Shown in pieces: positions 9,469 through 16,762 of a stretch of 64,000 bases of DNA. The translations under genes were made by a program, and so were the position numbers. The notes under the pieces are model-generated. The model saw only the letters and a list, made by a program, of their open reading frames with translations. It ran no database searches and was not told the origin of the DNA. How positions within the stretch are numbered: the stretch's first letter is position 1; every line of letters begins with the position of its first letter. Origin of the DNA: Variovorax boronicumulans (GTDB lineage Bacteria; Pseudomonadota; Gammaproteobacteria; Burkholderiales; Burkholderiaceae_C). The DNA lies in assembly GCF_030812215.1 (NCBI RefSeq), contig NZ_JAUSSG010000009.1, positions 124,001-188,000 of the forward strand, given 5' to 3'.

Positions 9469-10146
9469 ATGAACACACCTGACTCTTCTTCCCTCGCAGC
9501 GATCGCGAACGGCATGCTCTTCGTCGCCTCCGACGTGGAGCCGGCCGACGAGGCCGACTTCAACCGCTGGTACGACAGGGAGCACGTGGAAGAGCGCGTG
9601 CGCATCCCCGGTTTCCTCTCGGGTGCGCGCTATTTCTCGCTCGAAGGCGGGCGCAAGTACCTGGGGCTGTACCGCACCGAATCGCTGGCGGTGTTCGGCT
9701 CGCCGGGCTACCGCGCCGCGTTCGAGAAGCAGACGCCGTGGTCCATCGCCAACCTCAACCGCATGCGCCAGCCGATCCGCCGCGTGTGCGCCGTGCGTGC
9801 GGTGACAGGTTTCGGCAGCGGGAGCCATGCCGTCGTGCTGCCGCTCGCGGTCACCGGCGACGTCGAGGCGCTGGTCGCACGCGCTGCCGCAGCCGGCCGC
9901 CAGCTCGCCGAACAGGCAGGCTTCGTGCAGTCGTACCTGCTCGCACCCGACACCACGCTCAGCACGCCGCTGCCGCGCGAATCCACCGAAGGCCGCGTGC
10001 TGCAGCCGATGCTGGTCGTCGAAACCAGCAACGTCGATTCAGCGCGCACCGCCCGCGCCGCCGCAGCAGCCGCGCTCGATGCCGACCCGGCCACCGGCTG
10101 GCTGCTCGCACTCGGCTGGAAGCTGAGCGCAGCCGAGCTGGGCTGA
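9469..10146 (+). CDS. Dimeric alpha/beta-barrel (EthD/DUF4286-like) protein
   Basis: 225 residues. The N-terminal half shows the pattern of dimeric ferredoxin-like proteins such as EthD and DUF4286: a strand GMLFVASDVEP, then a D-F-N-R-W-Y-D-R-E-H helix start, then PGFLSGARYFSLEGG and YLGLYRTES. The C-terminal half (VVLPLAVTGDVEALV...LQPMLVVET) looks like a second, degenerate copy of the fold. It is the first gene of an operon with an MHS transporter, DUF2848 and amidase. Related small barrels often serve as auxiliary isomerase- or oxygenase-like proteins in catabolic operons. No catalytic assignment is possible. Confidence 0.65.
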   Translation: MNTPDSSSLAAIANGMLFVASDVEPADEADFNRWYDREHVEERVRIPGFLSGARYFSLEGGRKYLGLYRTESLAVFGSPGYRAAFEKQTPWSIANLNRMRQPIRRVCAVRAVTGFGSGSHAVVLPLAVTGDVEALVARAAAAGRQLAEQAGFVQSYLLAPDTTLSTPLPRESTEGRVLQPMLVVETSNVDSARTARAAAAAALDADPATGWLLALGWKLSAAELG

Positions 10147-10200
10147 TCGCGCCTCCCCTCTCTCCATCTTTCCATCTCTCCATTGAACAAGGGCATTCCC

Positions 10201-11511
10201 ATGACCGAACACGTTCTCACCGCTCCGGCCGCCGCCGCGGCACCGCCCAAGATGGGCCGGCTCGCGATGGCCAGCTCCATCGGCACCACGCTGGAGTGGT
10301 ACGACTTCACCGTCTACAACATCATGGCCGCGCTGGTCTTCAACGCGGTGTTCTTCCCGTCCTTCGATCCGCTGACGGGCACCATCCTCGCCTTCTCGAC
10401 CTACGCGGTCGGCTACATCTCGCGGCCGCTGGGCGGCGTGGTGTTCGGGCACCTGGGCGACCGGCTCGGCCGGCGCTTCGTGCTGGTGGCCACGCTGGTC
10501 ATCATGGGTGTCTCCACCGGCCTCATGGGCCTGTTGCCCACGTATGCGACCTGGGGCATCTGGGCGCCGGTCGCGTTGGTCGCGCTGCGCTTCGTGCAGG
10601 GCGTGGCGCTCGGCGGCGAATGGGCCGGCGCGGTGCTGCTGTCGATGGAACACGGCAAGCCCGATGAACGCGGCCGCAACGCCTCGTTCACGCAGATCGG
10701 CCCGTCGTTCGGCACGCTGATCGGCACCGGCTTCATCGCCGCAGTGTCCGCATGGCTGAGCCCCGAAGACTTCATGGCCTGGGGCTGGCGCATTCCGTTC
10801 ATCTCGAGCGTGGCGCTGGTGCTGTTCGGCCTGTGGCTGCGCCGCGGCGTGGACGAGACGCCGGTCTTCCTCGAAATGGAAGAGAAGAAGGCCACCGCCA
10901 AGACGCCGGTGAAGGAAGTGTTCACGCAGCACTGGCGCCGCCTGCTGGTGGCCGGCGGTTCGCGCATCGGCTCCGACGTGTTGTATGCACTGGTGGTGGT
11001 GTTCACCCTCACCTACGTGACGACGGTGCTGCACCTGTCGCGGCCGCTCGCACTCACCGCGACGATGATCGGCGCAGCCTGCAATGCGCTTGCCGTGCCG
11101 TACTTCGGCAGTCTCTCGGACCGCATCGGCCGCAAGCCCGTCTACATCGCCGGCGCGCTCCTGGGCATCGTCTGGGCCTTCGTGTTCTTCGTGCTGATGA
11201 ACAGCGCGCAGCCGATCGCGATCTGCGCGGCGGTGGTGGTCGGACTGATCATCCACGCGATCATGTACGGCCCGCAGGCCGCGTTCGTGACCGAGCAGTT
11301 CCCCGGCCGCGTGCGCTATGCCGGCTCGTCGCTGGCCTACACGCTGGCCGGCATCCTGGGCGGCGGCTTCGCGCCGCTGATCATCGCGAGCCTCTACAAG
11401 TCGTGGGGCACCACGGTGGCCGTGTCGCTGTACGTGACTGCGGCGCTCTGCATCACGCTCATCGCGCTCTTCATCGCCCGCGAAACCGCCAAGAAACCCC
11501 TTGAAGCCTGA
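10201..11511 (+). CDS. MFS transporter, metabolite:H+ symporter (MHS) family
   Basis: 436 residues with twelve predicted membrane segments. MHS signatures are present: the start of TM1 (SSIGTTLEWYDFTVYN), RPLGGVVFGHLGDRLGRR between TM2 and TM3, and GEWAGAVLL in TM4-5. A second GRKP motif follows the central loop. ATG 10201 (TEHVLTAP) is chosen; the in-frame 10183 start lacks a better ribosome site. The family imports organic acids or betaines with protons. Downstream amidase and DUF2848 genes (7 bases, then 1-base overlap) suggest that it brings in the substrate of that enzyme pair. Confidence 0.88.
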   Translation: MTEHVLTAPAAAAAPPKMGRLAMASSIGTTLEWYDFTVYNIMAALVFNAVFFPSFDPLTGTILAFSTYAVGYISRPLGGVVFGHLGDRLGRRFVLVATLVIMGVSTGLMGLLPTYATWGIWAPVALVALRFVQGVALGGEWAGAVLLSMEHGKPDERGRNASFTQIGPSFGTLIGTGFIAAVSAWLSPEDFMAWGWRIPFISSVALVLFGLWLRRGVDETPVFLEMEEKKATAKTPVKEVFTQHWRRLLVAGGSRIGSDVLYALVVVFTLTYVTTVLHLSRPLALTATMIGAACNALAVPYFGSLSDRIGRKPVYIAGALLGIVWAFVFFVLMNSAQPIAICAAVVVGLIIHAIMYGPQAAFVTEQFPGRVRYAGSSLAYTLAGILGGGFAPLIIASLYKSWGTTVAVSLYVTAALCITLIALFIARETAKKPLEA

Positions 11512-11518
11512 GACCGAC

Positions 11519-12232
11519 ATGCATCTGCGTTTTGCCTGCGAAACCGTGAGCGCCGACGGCGCGCGCGCCATCGAACTTCGTTCCGTCGAACCCACCGCGC
11601 TGGTGGTGGCGGGATGGACCGGCCGCGACGTCGCGGCCATCGAACACCACATCGAGGAGCTCGCCGCCATCGGCGTGCCGCGCCCCTCGAGCGTGCCGCT
11701 GTACTACCGGGTGGCGTCTCAACTGCTGACCCAGTCGAGCGCCATCGAGGCCCTGGGCGACCAGAGTTCCGGCGAAGCCGAGCCCGTGTTCTTCTTCTCG
11801 CAGGGCGAGTGGTGGCTGAGCGTGGCTTCGGACCACACCGACCGCCAGGTCGAGAGCTATTCCGTCGCCGTCTCCAAGCAGATGTGCGCCAAGCCCGTGG
11901 CCCAGGTCGCCTGGCGCTGGCGCGACCTGCAGGCGCACCAGGACGAGGTGGAACTGCACTCGCGCATCCTGGAGGACGGCCGCTGGGTGGACTACCAGCG
12001 CGGCACGCTCGCATCGATCCGGCCGCTGGCAGCCCTGCGCGACGGCATGCCGGGCACGGATGCCGCACCCGAGGGCCTCTTCATGACCTGCGGCACGCTC
12101 GGCGCGCTGCCCAACGCGAAGGGCGAAGGCATCCGCCCCGCGTCGCAGATGGAAATCGAACTGCACGACCCGCGCCTGCAGCGGCGCATCGTGCACCGCT
12201 ATGCGGTGAACGCACTGCCGGTGGTGGCGTGA
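11519..12232 (+). CDS. DUF2848 family protein
   Basis: 237 residues; ATG 11519, 7 bases after the transporter stop. The TTG at 11501 would overlap that gene and is not used. Recognisable DUF2848 segments include VAGWTGRDVAAIEHHIEELAAIGV, PSSVPLYYRVASQLLT, SYSVAVSKQMCAKPVA and FMTCGTLGAL. These proteins are thought to be related to the fumarylacetoacetate-hydrolase superfamily, but their reaction is not established. The stop overlaps the amidase start by one base (TGATG), so the two are translationally coupled. It likely acts in the cytoplasm in the same short pathway. Confidence 0.8.
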   Translation: MHLRFACETVSADGARAIELRSVEPTALVVAGWTGRDVAAIEHHIEELAAIGVPRPSSVPLYYRVASQLLTQSSAIEALGDQSSGEAEPVFFFSQGEWWLSVASDHTDRQVESYSVAVSKQMCAKPVAQVAWRWRDLQAHQDEVELHSRILEDGRWVDYQRGTLASIRPLAALRDGMPGTDAAPEGLFMTCGTLGALPNAKGEGIRPASQMEIELHDPRLQRRIVHRYAVNALPVVA

Positions 12233-13575
12233 TGCGCGGCACCGGCAACCTCACCATCGACGCCCTGCGCGAGCGCATCGCGCACGGCGAACTGTCGCAC
12301 GAAGCGCTGATCGGGCAGGTGCTCGAAGCGGCCGCGCTGCCCTCGGCGCAGCATGTGTTCACGAAGACCTACGCCGATGCGGCGCTCGCGGCGGCGCGTC
12401 ATGCAGATACCGCGCAGAAGGCCGGCGTGCAGCTCGGCGCACTCGCGGGCCTGCCGGTGTCGGTCAAGGACCTGTACGACGTCGCGGGCGAAACCACGAT
12501 GGCCGGCTCGGCCGTCTGCAAGGGCGAACCGCCGGCCGCACGCGATGCGGTGGCCGTGGCGCGGCTGCGCACGCAAGGCGCGGCCATCGTCGGCAAGACC
12601 AACATGACCGAGTTCGCGTTCTCGGGCGTGGGCATCAACCCGCACTACGGCACGCCGCACAACCCGGCCGATACGGGCACGCCGCGCATCCCGGGCGGCT
12701 CGTCCTCGGGCGCGGCCGTGTCGGTGGCGCTGGGCCTCGCGGTCGCGGGGCTGGGGTCGGACACGGGCGGCTCGATCCGCATTCCAGCGGCGCTCTGCGG
12801 GCTCGTGGGTTTCAAGAACACGCAGTCGCGGGTACCACGCACGGGCGCCTTCGAACTCGCGCGCTCGCTCGACACCGTCTGCGCGATGGCGCGCAGCGTC
12901 GAAGACTGCCTCATCGCCGACGCGGCCATCGCCGACGCGCCGCTGGCGGTGCGCCGGCGCCCGCTCCGGGGCCTGCGCCTCGCGGTGCCGCGCACGCTGA
13001 TGTTCGACGGCATCGAGCCCGCGGTCGCGCGCGCCTTCGAGCGCTCGGTGCAGGCGCTGTCGGCGGCGGGTGCACAGGTGGTGGAGATCACGCTGGCCGA
13101 GCTTGCGGAGATCGCGTCGATCAACGCGCCGGGCGGTTTCTCGCCGATCGAGGCTTCGGCGGTTCACCGCGAGCGCTTCGCCGCGAAGCGCGAGGGTTTC
13201 GATTCGCGCGTGGCCGCGCGCATCGCGCTCGGCACCGAGGTGCGTGCCGCCGACTACATCGTCATGCAGGACCGCCGCCGCGACTGGATCGGCCGGGTCG
13301 AACACGCACTCGAAGGCTTCGATGCGCTGGTCTGCCCGACCGTGCCGATCGTCGCGCCGCCCATCGCGTCGCTGGCCGAGGACGCGGCGTTCTTCCAGGC
13401 CAACGGCCTCTTGCTGCGCAACACCTTCGCGATCAATTTTCTCGACGGGTGCGCGTTCAGCCTGCCATGCCATGCGCCGGACGAACTGCCGGTGGGGCTG
13501 ATGCTCTCGTCGGTGCACGGCGACGACGCACGGCTCGCGGCCGTGGCGCTGGCGGTGGAGCAAGCACTGCGCTGA
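12232..13575 (+). CDS. Amidase (amidase signature family)
   Basis: 447 residues. The amidase-signature catalytic triad is visible. The Lys is in LPVSVKDLYDVAG, near residue 78. The cis-Ser lies in the Gly/Ser-rich loop GGSSSGAAVSVALG, near residue 158. The nucleophilic Ser is in GSDTGGSIRIPA, near residue 182. Length matches the family. The enzyme hydrolyses a C-N amide bond; neighbours (MHS symporter, DUF2848) suggest a small imported amide. It is the last gene of the operon and is followed by a REP-like element. Confidence 0.9.
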   Translation: MRGTGNLTIDALRERIAHGELSHEALIGQVLEAAALPSAQHVFTKTYADAALAAARHADTAQKAGVQLGALAGLPVSVKDLYDVAGETTMAGSAVCKGEPPAARDAVAVARLRTQGAAIVGKTNMTEFAFSGVGINPHYGTPHNPADTGTPRIPGGSSSGAAVSVALGLAVAGLGSDTGGSIRIPAALCGLVGFKNTQSRVPRTGAFELARSLDTVCAMARSVEDCLIADAAIADAPLAVRRRPLRGLRLAVPRTLMFDGIEPAVARAFERSVQALSAAGAQVVEITLAELAEIASINAPGGFSPIEASAVHRERFAAKREGFDSRVAARIALGTEVRAADYIVMQDRRRDWIGRVEHALEGFDALVCPTVPIVAPPIASLAEDAAFFQANGLLLRNTFAINFLDGCAFSLPCHAPDELPVGLMLSSVHGDDARLAAVALAVEQALR

Positions 13576-13582
13576 TGGACTT

Positions 13583-13677
13583 GCCCCCTCTCCCGCACAC
13601 GGGAGAGGGTTGGGGCGAGGGTGCTTGCGAAGGCCCATGCCCTCACGCCCGCCCTCTCGCCAAGGGGAGAGTGAGCA
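13583..13677. repeat. REP/REPIN-like paired palindromic repeat
   Basis: Two GC-rich hairpin units in inverted orientation. The left unit has CCCTCTCCC-GCACAC-GGGAGAGGG (13586-13609) followed by TTGGGGCGAGGG. The right unit (13638-13677) reads the reverse way and contains CTCTC-N8-GAGAG. Each unit ends in a TGC-CC or GAGCA-type outer flank. The layout matches extragenic palindromic repeats common in Burkholderiales and resembles the element at 36573-36690. Confidence 0.65.
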
Positions 13678-13697
13678 GCTTGCGCTATCTTCAGCGC

Positions 13698-14282
13698 ATG
13701 CCTCCGTCTCACCAGCCCCTCGTCGGTCGCCGCATCATCCTGCGGCCACTCCAGGCCTCCGACGCCCCTGCCCTTGTGGCTGCTGCCGCCGACGGCGAAC
13801 TCTGGAACCTGCCGTTCACCGTCGTCCCCTCGGCCCAGACCATCGACGCCTACTTGCGCACCCCGCTCGAAGGTCAGGCAAGCGGCCATGTGATGGCCTA
13901 TGTCACCGTGCTGCGCGAGACCGGTTGCGTCATCGGCTCGACCCGCTTCTGGAAGATCGACCGCATCCACCGCAAGCTGGAGATCGGCAGCACCTGGATC
14001 GCGGCGTCGTGGCAGAAGAGCTTCGTCAACACCGAAGCGAAGTACCTGATGCTGTGCCACGCCTTCGAGGAGATGGCCTGCGTGCGCGTGCAGTTCACCA
14101 CCGACGAGATCAACGCGAAATCGCGCGCCGCCATCCTGCGGCTCGGCGCGAAGCAGGAGGGCATCGTCCGCCACGAGCGGATCATGCCGGACGGCCGCAA
14201 GCGCAACTCGGTGCGCTTCAGCATCATCGACGACGAGTGGCCGGCGGTGAAGCAGCAACTGGAAACGAGGCTTCGCGCATGA
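13698..14282 (+). CDS. GNAT family N-acetyltransferase (RimJ/RimL-like)
   Basis: 194 residues. ATG 13698 is chosen because the fold begins there (LVGRRIILRPLQASDAPAL, the usual RimL-type first strand). Longer readings run back through the repeat element. Conserved RimJ/RimL features include the strand CVIGSTRFWKI, GSTWIAASWQKSFVNTEAKYLM and the Asn-x-x-Ser-Arg-x-A-I-x-R-L-G-A segment of motif B. The classical Q-x-x-G-x-G/A loop is replaced by WQKSFVNTEA, as in other members of this subgroup. Its stop overlaps the next GNAT start by four bases (ATGA). Confidence 0.82.
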   Translation: MPPSHQPLVGRRIILRPLQASDAPALVAAAADGELWNLPFTVVPSAQTIDAYLRTPLEGQASGHVMAYVTVLRETGCVIGSTRFWKIDRIHRKLEIGSTWIAASWQKSFVNTEAKYLMLCHAFEEMACVRVQFTTDEINAKSRAAILRLGAKQEGIVRHERIMPDGRKRNSVRFSIIDDEWPAVKQQLETRLRA

Positions 14283-14773
14283 CCCATTCCGTCGTGGACA
14301 CCCAGGAGCGCCATTTCGAGAGCCTGCACAAGGCGCTCGACGTCGTGGCGCGCGAACAGAAATACCTGGCGCTGACCCAGGCGCCGCCGTGGGAGCGATC
14401 GCTCGCCTTCTACCGCGACGTGCTGGCGCAAGGCTTCCCGCATGTCGTTGCGGTCGATGCCGGCGACAGGGTCGTGGGCTGGTGCGACGTGGCGCCGGTC
14501 TTCGGGCACTCGCGCGCGCACATCGGCATCCTGGGCATCGCCCTGCTGCCCGAAGCGCGCGGGCGGGGCCTGGGCACGCAGTTGCTGCAGGCGGCCATCG
14601 ACCGGTCGTGGGCGCGCGGGCTGACCCGCATCGAACTCTCGGTTCGCGCGGACAACCTGAACGCCAAGGCGCTGTACGAGCGGCTGGGCTTCGAGCACGA
14701 AGGCCTTGCGCGGCGCGCGAGCCTCATCGACGGCATTTATCACGATGCTTTCAGGATGGCCCTGCTTCGATAG
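14279..14773 (+). CDS. GNAT family N-acetyltransferase
   Basis: 164 residues, starting inside the stop codon of the previous acetyltransferase gene. Motif A is intact (GILGIALLPEARGRGLGTQLL, with R-G-R-G-L-G). Motif B is LSVRADNLNAKALYERLGFEHEG, with the Asn-x-x-A-x-x-x-Y-x-x-x-G-F signature of bacterial GNATs. YHDAFRMALL at the C-terminus resembles the Y-x-D-x-x-x-M-x-x-x-L end of phosphinothricin/RimI-like enzymes. The substrate is unknown. The two overlapping GNAT genes are probably translated together. Confidence 0.85.
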   Translation: MTHSVVDTQERHFESLHKALDVVAREQKYLALTQAPPWERSLAFYRDVLAQGFPHVVAVDAGDRVVGWCDVAPVFGHSRAHIGILGIALLPEARGRGLGTQLLQAAIDRSWARGLTRIELSVRADNLNAKALYERLGFEHEGLARRASLIDGIYHDAFRMALLR

Positions 14774-14808
14774 ACTGAAACATTCACTGCAATTTGGAGA
14801 ACCCGCCC

Positions 14809-15087
14809 ATGTGCAGAAGCATCAAGACCCTCTACAACTTCGAGCCTCCCGCCACCGAACAGGAAATCCGCGCCGCCGCGCTGCAGTTCGTGCGCAAGCT
14901 CAGCGGTTTCAGCGTGCCCTCGAAGGCCAACGAAGTGGCCTTCGAGCGCGCGGTCGACGAGGTGGCGGCCACCGCGGCGCGCCTGATCGACTCGCTCGTC
15001 ACCACGGCCGAGCCGAAGGACCGCGCGGTCGAGGCCGAGCGGGCCAAGGCCCGTTCGGCGGCACGGTTCGGCACCGCGCCGGCCTGA
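14809..15087 (+). CDS. DUF2277 family protein
   Basis: 92 residues; ATG 14809 with TTGGAGA upstream. The start M-C-R-S-I-K-T-L-Y-N-F-E-P-P-A-T is diagnostic of DUF2277, as is the following segment RAAALQFVRKLSGFSVPSKAN. It is a small, mostly helical, Arg/Ala-rich cytoplasmic protein. Members are widespread in proteobacteria and actinobacteria with no known function. Confidence 0.88.
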   Translation: MCRSIKTLYNFEPPATEQEIRAAALQFVRKLSGFSVPSKANEVAFERAVDEVAATAARLIDSLVTTAEPKDRAVEAERAKARSAARFGTAPA

Positions 15088-15174
15088 AAAGCCCTCGCCG
15101 ATGCCTGTTGGCACGGCGTTTGATATCGTGTTTGCCGGCTGCTCCCATCGATCCGCGGAGCACCGGACAAGCAC

Positions 15175-15576
15175 ATGAAAAAGACCTACACCGGCGGCTG
15201 CCACTGCGACGCCGTGCGATTCGAAGCCGACATCGACCTGAGCCTGGGCACCCTGCGGTGCAACTGCGCGATCTGCACCCAGACGCGCTTCTGGCCCGCC
15301 ATCGTCGCGCCCGACGCCTTCCGGCTGCTCGCGGGCGAATCCGAACTCAGCGAGCAGATGCTCGACACCAGCAACAGCCACTACATCGTGTGCAAGCGCT
15401 GCGGCGTGCGCGCATTCGGAGTGGGCCATTCGCCCGAAACCGGCGCAAGCGCCTACGGCGTGAACGTGACCTGCCTGGACGATGCGGACCTGGACGACCT
15501 GGCCAATTCGCCGATCAGCTACGTGGACGGCCACCGCGGCGCCTGGCATGTCGCGCGCACGGCGATCGGCACCTGA
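15175..15576 (+). CDS. GFA/CENP-V family zinc-binding protein
   Basis: 133 residues with the complete GFA zinc ligands. These are G-C-H-C near residues 8-11, C-x-C-x-x-C (CNCAIC) near 29-34 and C-K-R-C-G near 73-77. The family is named after a glutathione-dependent formaldehyde-activating enzyme, but most members have unknown activity. ATG 15175 follows a CACCGG-rich leader without a strong ribosome site. The LysE gene downstream is 67 bases away. Confidence 0.87.
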   Translation: MKKTYTGGCHCDAVRFEADIDLSLGTLRCNCAICTQTRFWPAIVAPDAFRLLAGESELSEQMLDTSNSHYIVCKRCGVRAFGVGHSPETGASAYGVNVTCLDDADLDDLANSPISYVDGHRGAWHVARTAIGT

Positions 15577-15643
15577 CGGACACAATCGCTTTCCGCCAGT
15601 ACCAATCCCAAGACCAACACCAACACCACCAGGAGACAACCTC

Positions 15644-16270
15644 ATGCCCATCGAACTCTGGCTCGCCTTCGTCGCGGCCTCCGCCGTGCTGCTGATCATT
15701 CCGGGGCCGACCATCCTCACGGTGATCAGCTACTCGATGTCGCACGGCCGCCGCGCCAACGTGCCGCTCATCGCCGCGGTGGCGCTGGGCGATTCGACCG
15801 CGCTGGTGGTGTCGCTGCTGGGCCTGGGCGCGCTGCTGGCGACCTCGGCCTTCTGGTTCACGGTGGTGAAGTGGATCGGCGGGTTGTACCTGCTGTACCT
15901 GGGCATCCGCCTGATGCGCGCCGGCATCATGTCCACCGAGATGGCCGCGCCCGCGGCGCCGGCCTCGCGCTGGAAGCTCTTTGCCAACACCTACCTGGTG
16001 ACGGCGCTCAACCCCAAGGGCATCGTGTTCTTCGTGGCGTTTCTGCCGCAGTTCATCAGCCCGGCCGCCGACGTGACGCGACAGATGTGGGTGCTGGCCG
16101 TGACCTTCGTGGCGATGGCCGCGCTGAACGCGACCCTGTATGCCGTGTTCGCGGCCTCGGCGCGCAAGCTGCTCTCGTCGCCGCGCGCGCAGCGGCGCTT
16201 CAATCTCACAGGGGGCTCGCTGCTGAGCGCGGCCGGCATCTGGGCGCTGATGGCGCGCCGACCGGGGTAA
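15644..16270 (+). CDS. LysE/RhtB family amino-acid exporter
   Basis: 208 residues; ATG 15644 with AGGAGA 8 bases upstream. Six hydrophobic segments are seen. The LysE/RhtB signature is clear in TM1 (LLIIPGPTILTVIS) and in the loop after TM3 (GGLYLLYLGIRLMR). NTYLVTALNPKGIVFFVAFLPQFI is the conserved Asn-Pro-Lys segment before TM4. It is an inner-membrane exporter of amino acids or related compounds. It ends just before a strong bidirectional terminator. Confidence 0.88.
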   Translation: MPIELWLAFVAASAVLLIIPGPTILTVISYSMSHGRRANVPLIAAVALGDSTALVVSLLGLGALLATSAFWFTVVKWIGGLYLLYLGIRLMRAGIMSTEMAAPAAPASRWKLFANTYLVTALNPKGIVFFVAFLPQFISPAADVTRQMWVLAVTFVAMAALNATLYAVFAASARKLLSSPRAQRRFNLTGGSLLSAAGIWALMARRPG

Positions 16271-16285
16271 GACGAGCCGCTCAAG

Positions 16286-16326
16286 AAAAAGGCCGCGAAG
16301 CGCAGTGCTTCGCGGCCTTTTTTCTT
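16286..16326. terminator. Bidirectional intrinsic terminator
   Basis: An 11-bp perfect stem GGCCGCGAAGC / GCTTCGCGGCC (16291-16301 and 16307-16317) with a 5-base loop. It is flanked by A5 on the left and T7 on the right, so it can end both the LysE transcript (+) and the lipoprotein transcript (-), which converge here. Confidence 0.92.
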
Positions 16327-16330
16327 TTCT

Positions 16331-16534
16331 TTAGCGGTTCGGGTTGTTCGGCGCCCGGTCGTAGCGGTTCGGGACACCGTCGCCATCGCGGTCGCGGTCA
16401 TAGCGGTTCGGCACGCCGTCGCGATCGCGGTCGCGCTGGGCGCGCGGCGGCGGGTTGTTGTCATACGGTGCGACCACGCAACCGGCCAGGGCGGCCGACG
16501 CGGCCAGCAAAACTACCAGTGTCTTCATCATCAT
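16331..16534 (-). CDS. Small lipoprotein with thrombospondin type 3-like repeats
   Basis: 67 residues read leftward. The first of three consecutive ATG codons (16534) is taken as start, with AAGGAG 9-10 bases upstream. A lipoprotein signal peptide ends in L-A-G-C (Cys19), giving a mature protein of only 49 residues. The mature part carries two tandem copies of an Asp-Arg-rich unit, DRDGVPNRYD and DRDGDGVPNRYD. This is the D-x-D-x-D-G-x-x-N calcium-binding loop pattern of thrombospondin type 3 repeats. It probably sits in the outer membrane facing the periplasm, or at the surface. Function unknown. Confidence 0.82.
   Translation of the reverse strand: MMMKTLVVLLAASAALAGCVVAPYDNNPPPRAQRDRDRDGVPNRYDRDRDGDGVPNRYDRAPNNPNR
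16362..16439. repeat. Two tandem 39-bp units inside the small lipoprotein gene
   Basis: Units 16362-16400 and 16401-16439 differ at only a few positions. Both start TAGCGGTTCGG on the + strand. A third partial start (TAGCGGTTCGGG) lies at 16332. They encode the calcium-loop repeats of the lipoprotein and could vary in number between strains. Confidence 0.75.
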
Positions 16535-16762
16535 GATGCGTTTCTCCTTGGAGTGGTTATGAAACCGCGCTCGCCTCCAGCGAGCCGGTAGGGCATTGAA
16601 GGCCACGCCGGTACGCATTGGGTTTCTCCATTGAAGCCTTCGCGTGAAGTTCGTTACCGGATGTGGAATCTGCTGTGAACTTTGGGTCGAAGTCTTCGCC
16701 CCGGCAAGGCGGCAAGCCACCCGTTGCCGAGTAGGCGGGGTTCCCGTGGTGCATCGCAGAGA

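Noticed and set aside
15601..15632. CCAACA/CCAACACCACC repeats before lysE as a possible repeat array
   Set aside because: Only two or three very short imperfect copies with no spacers; not a CRISPR or regulatory array.
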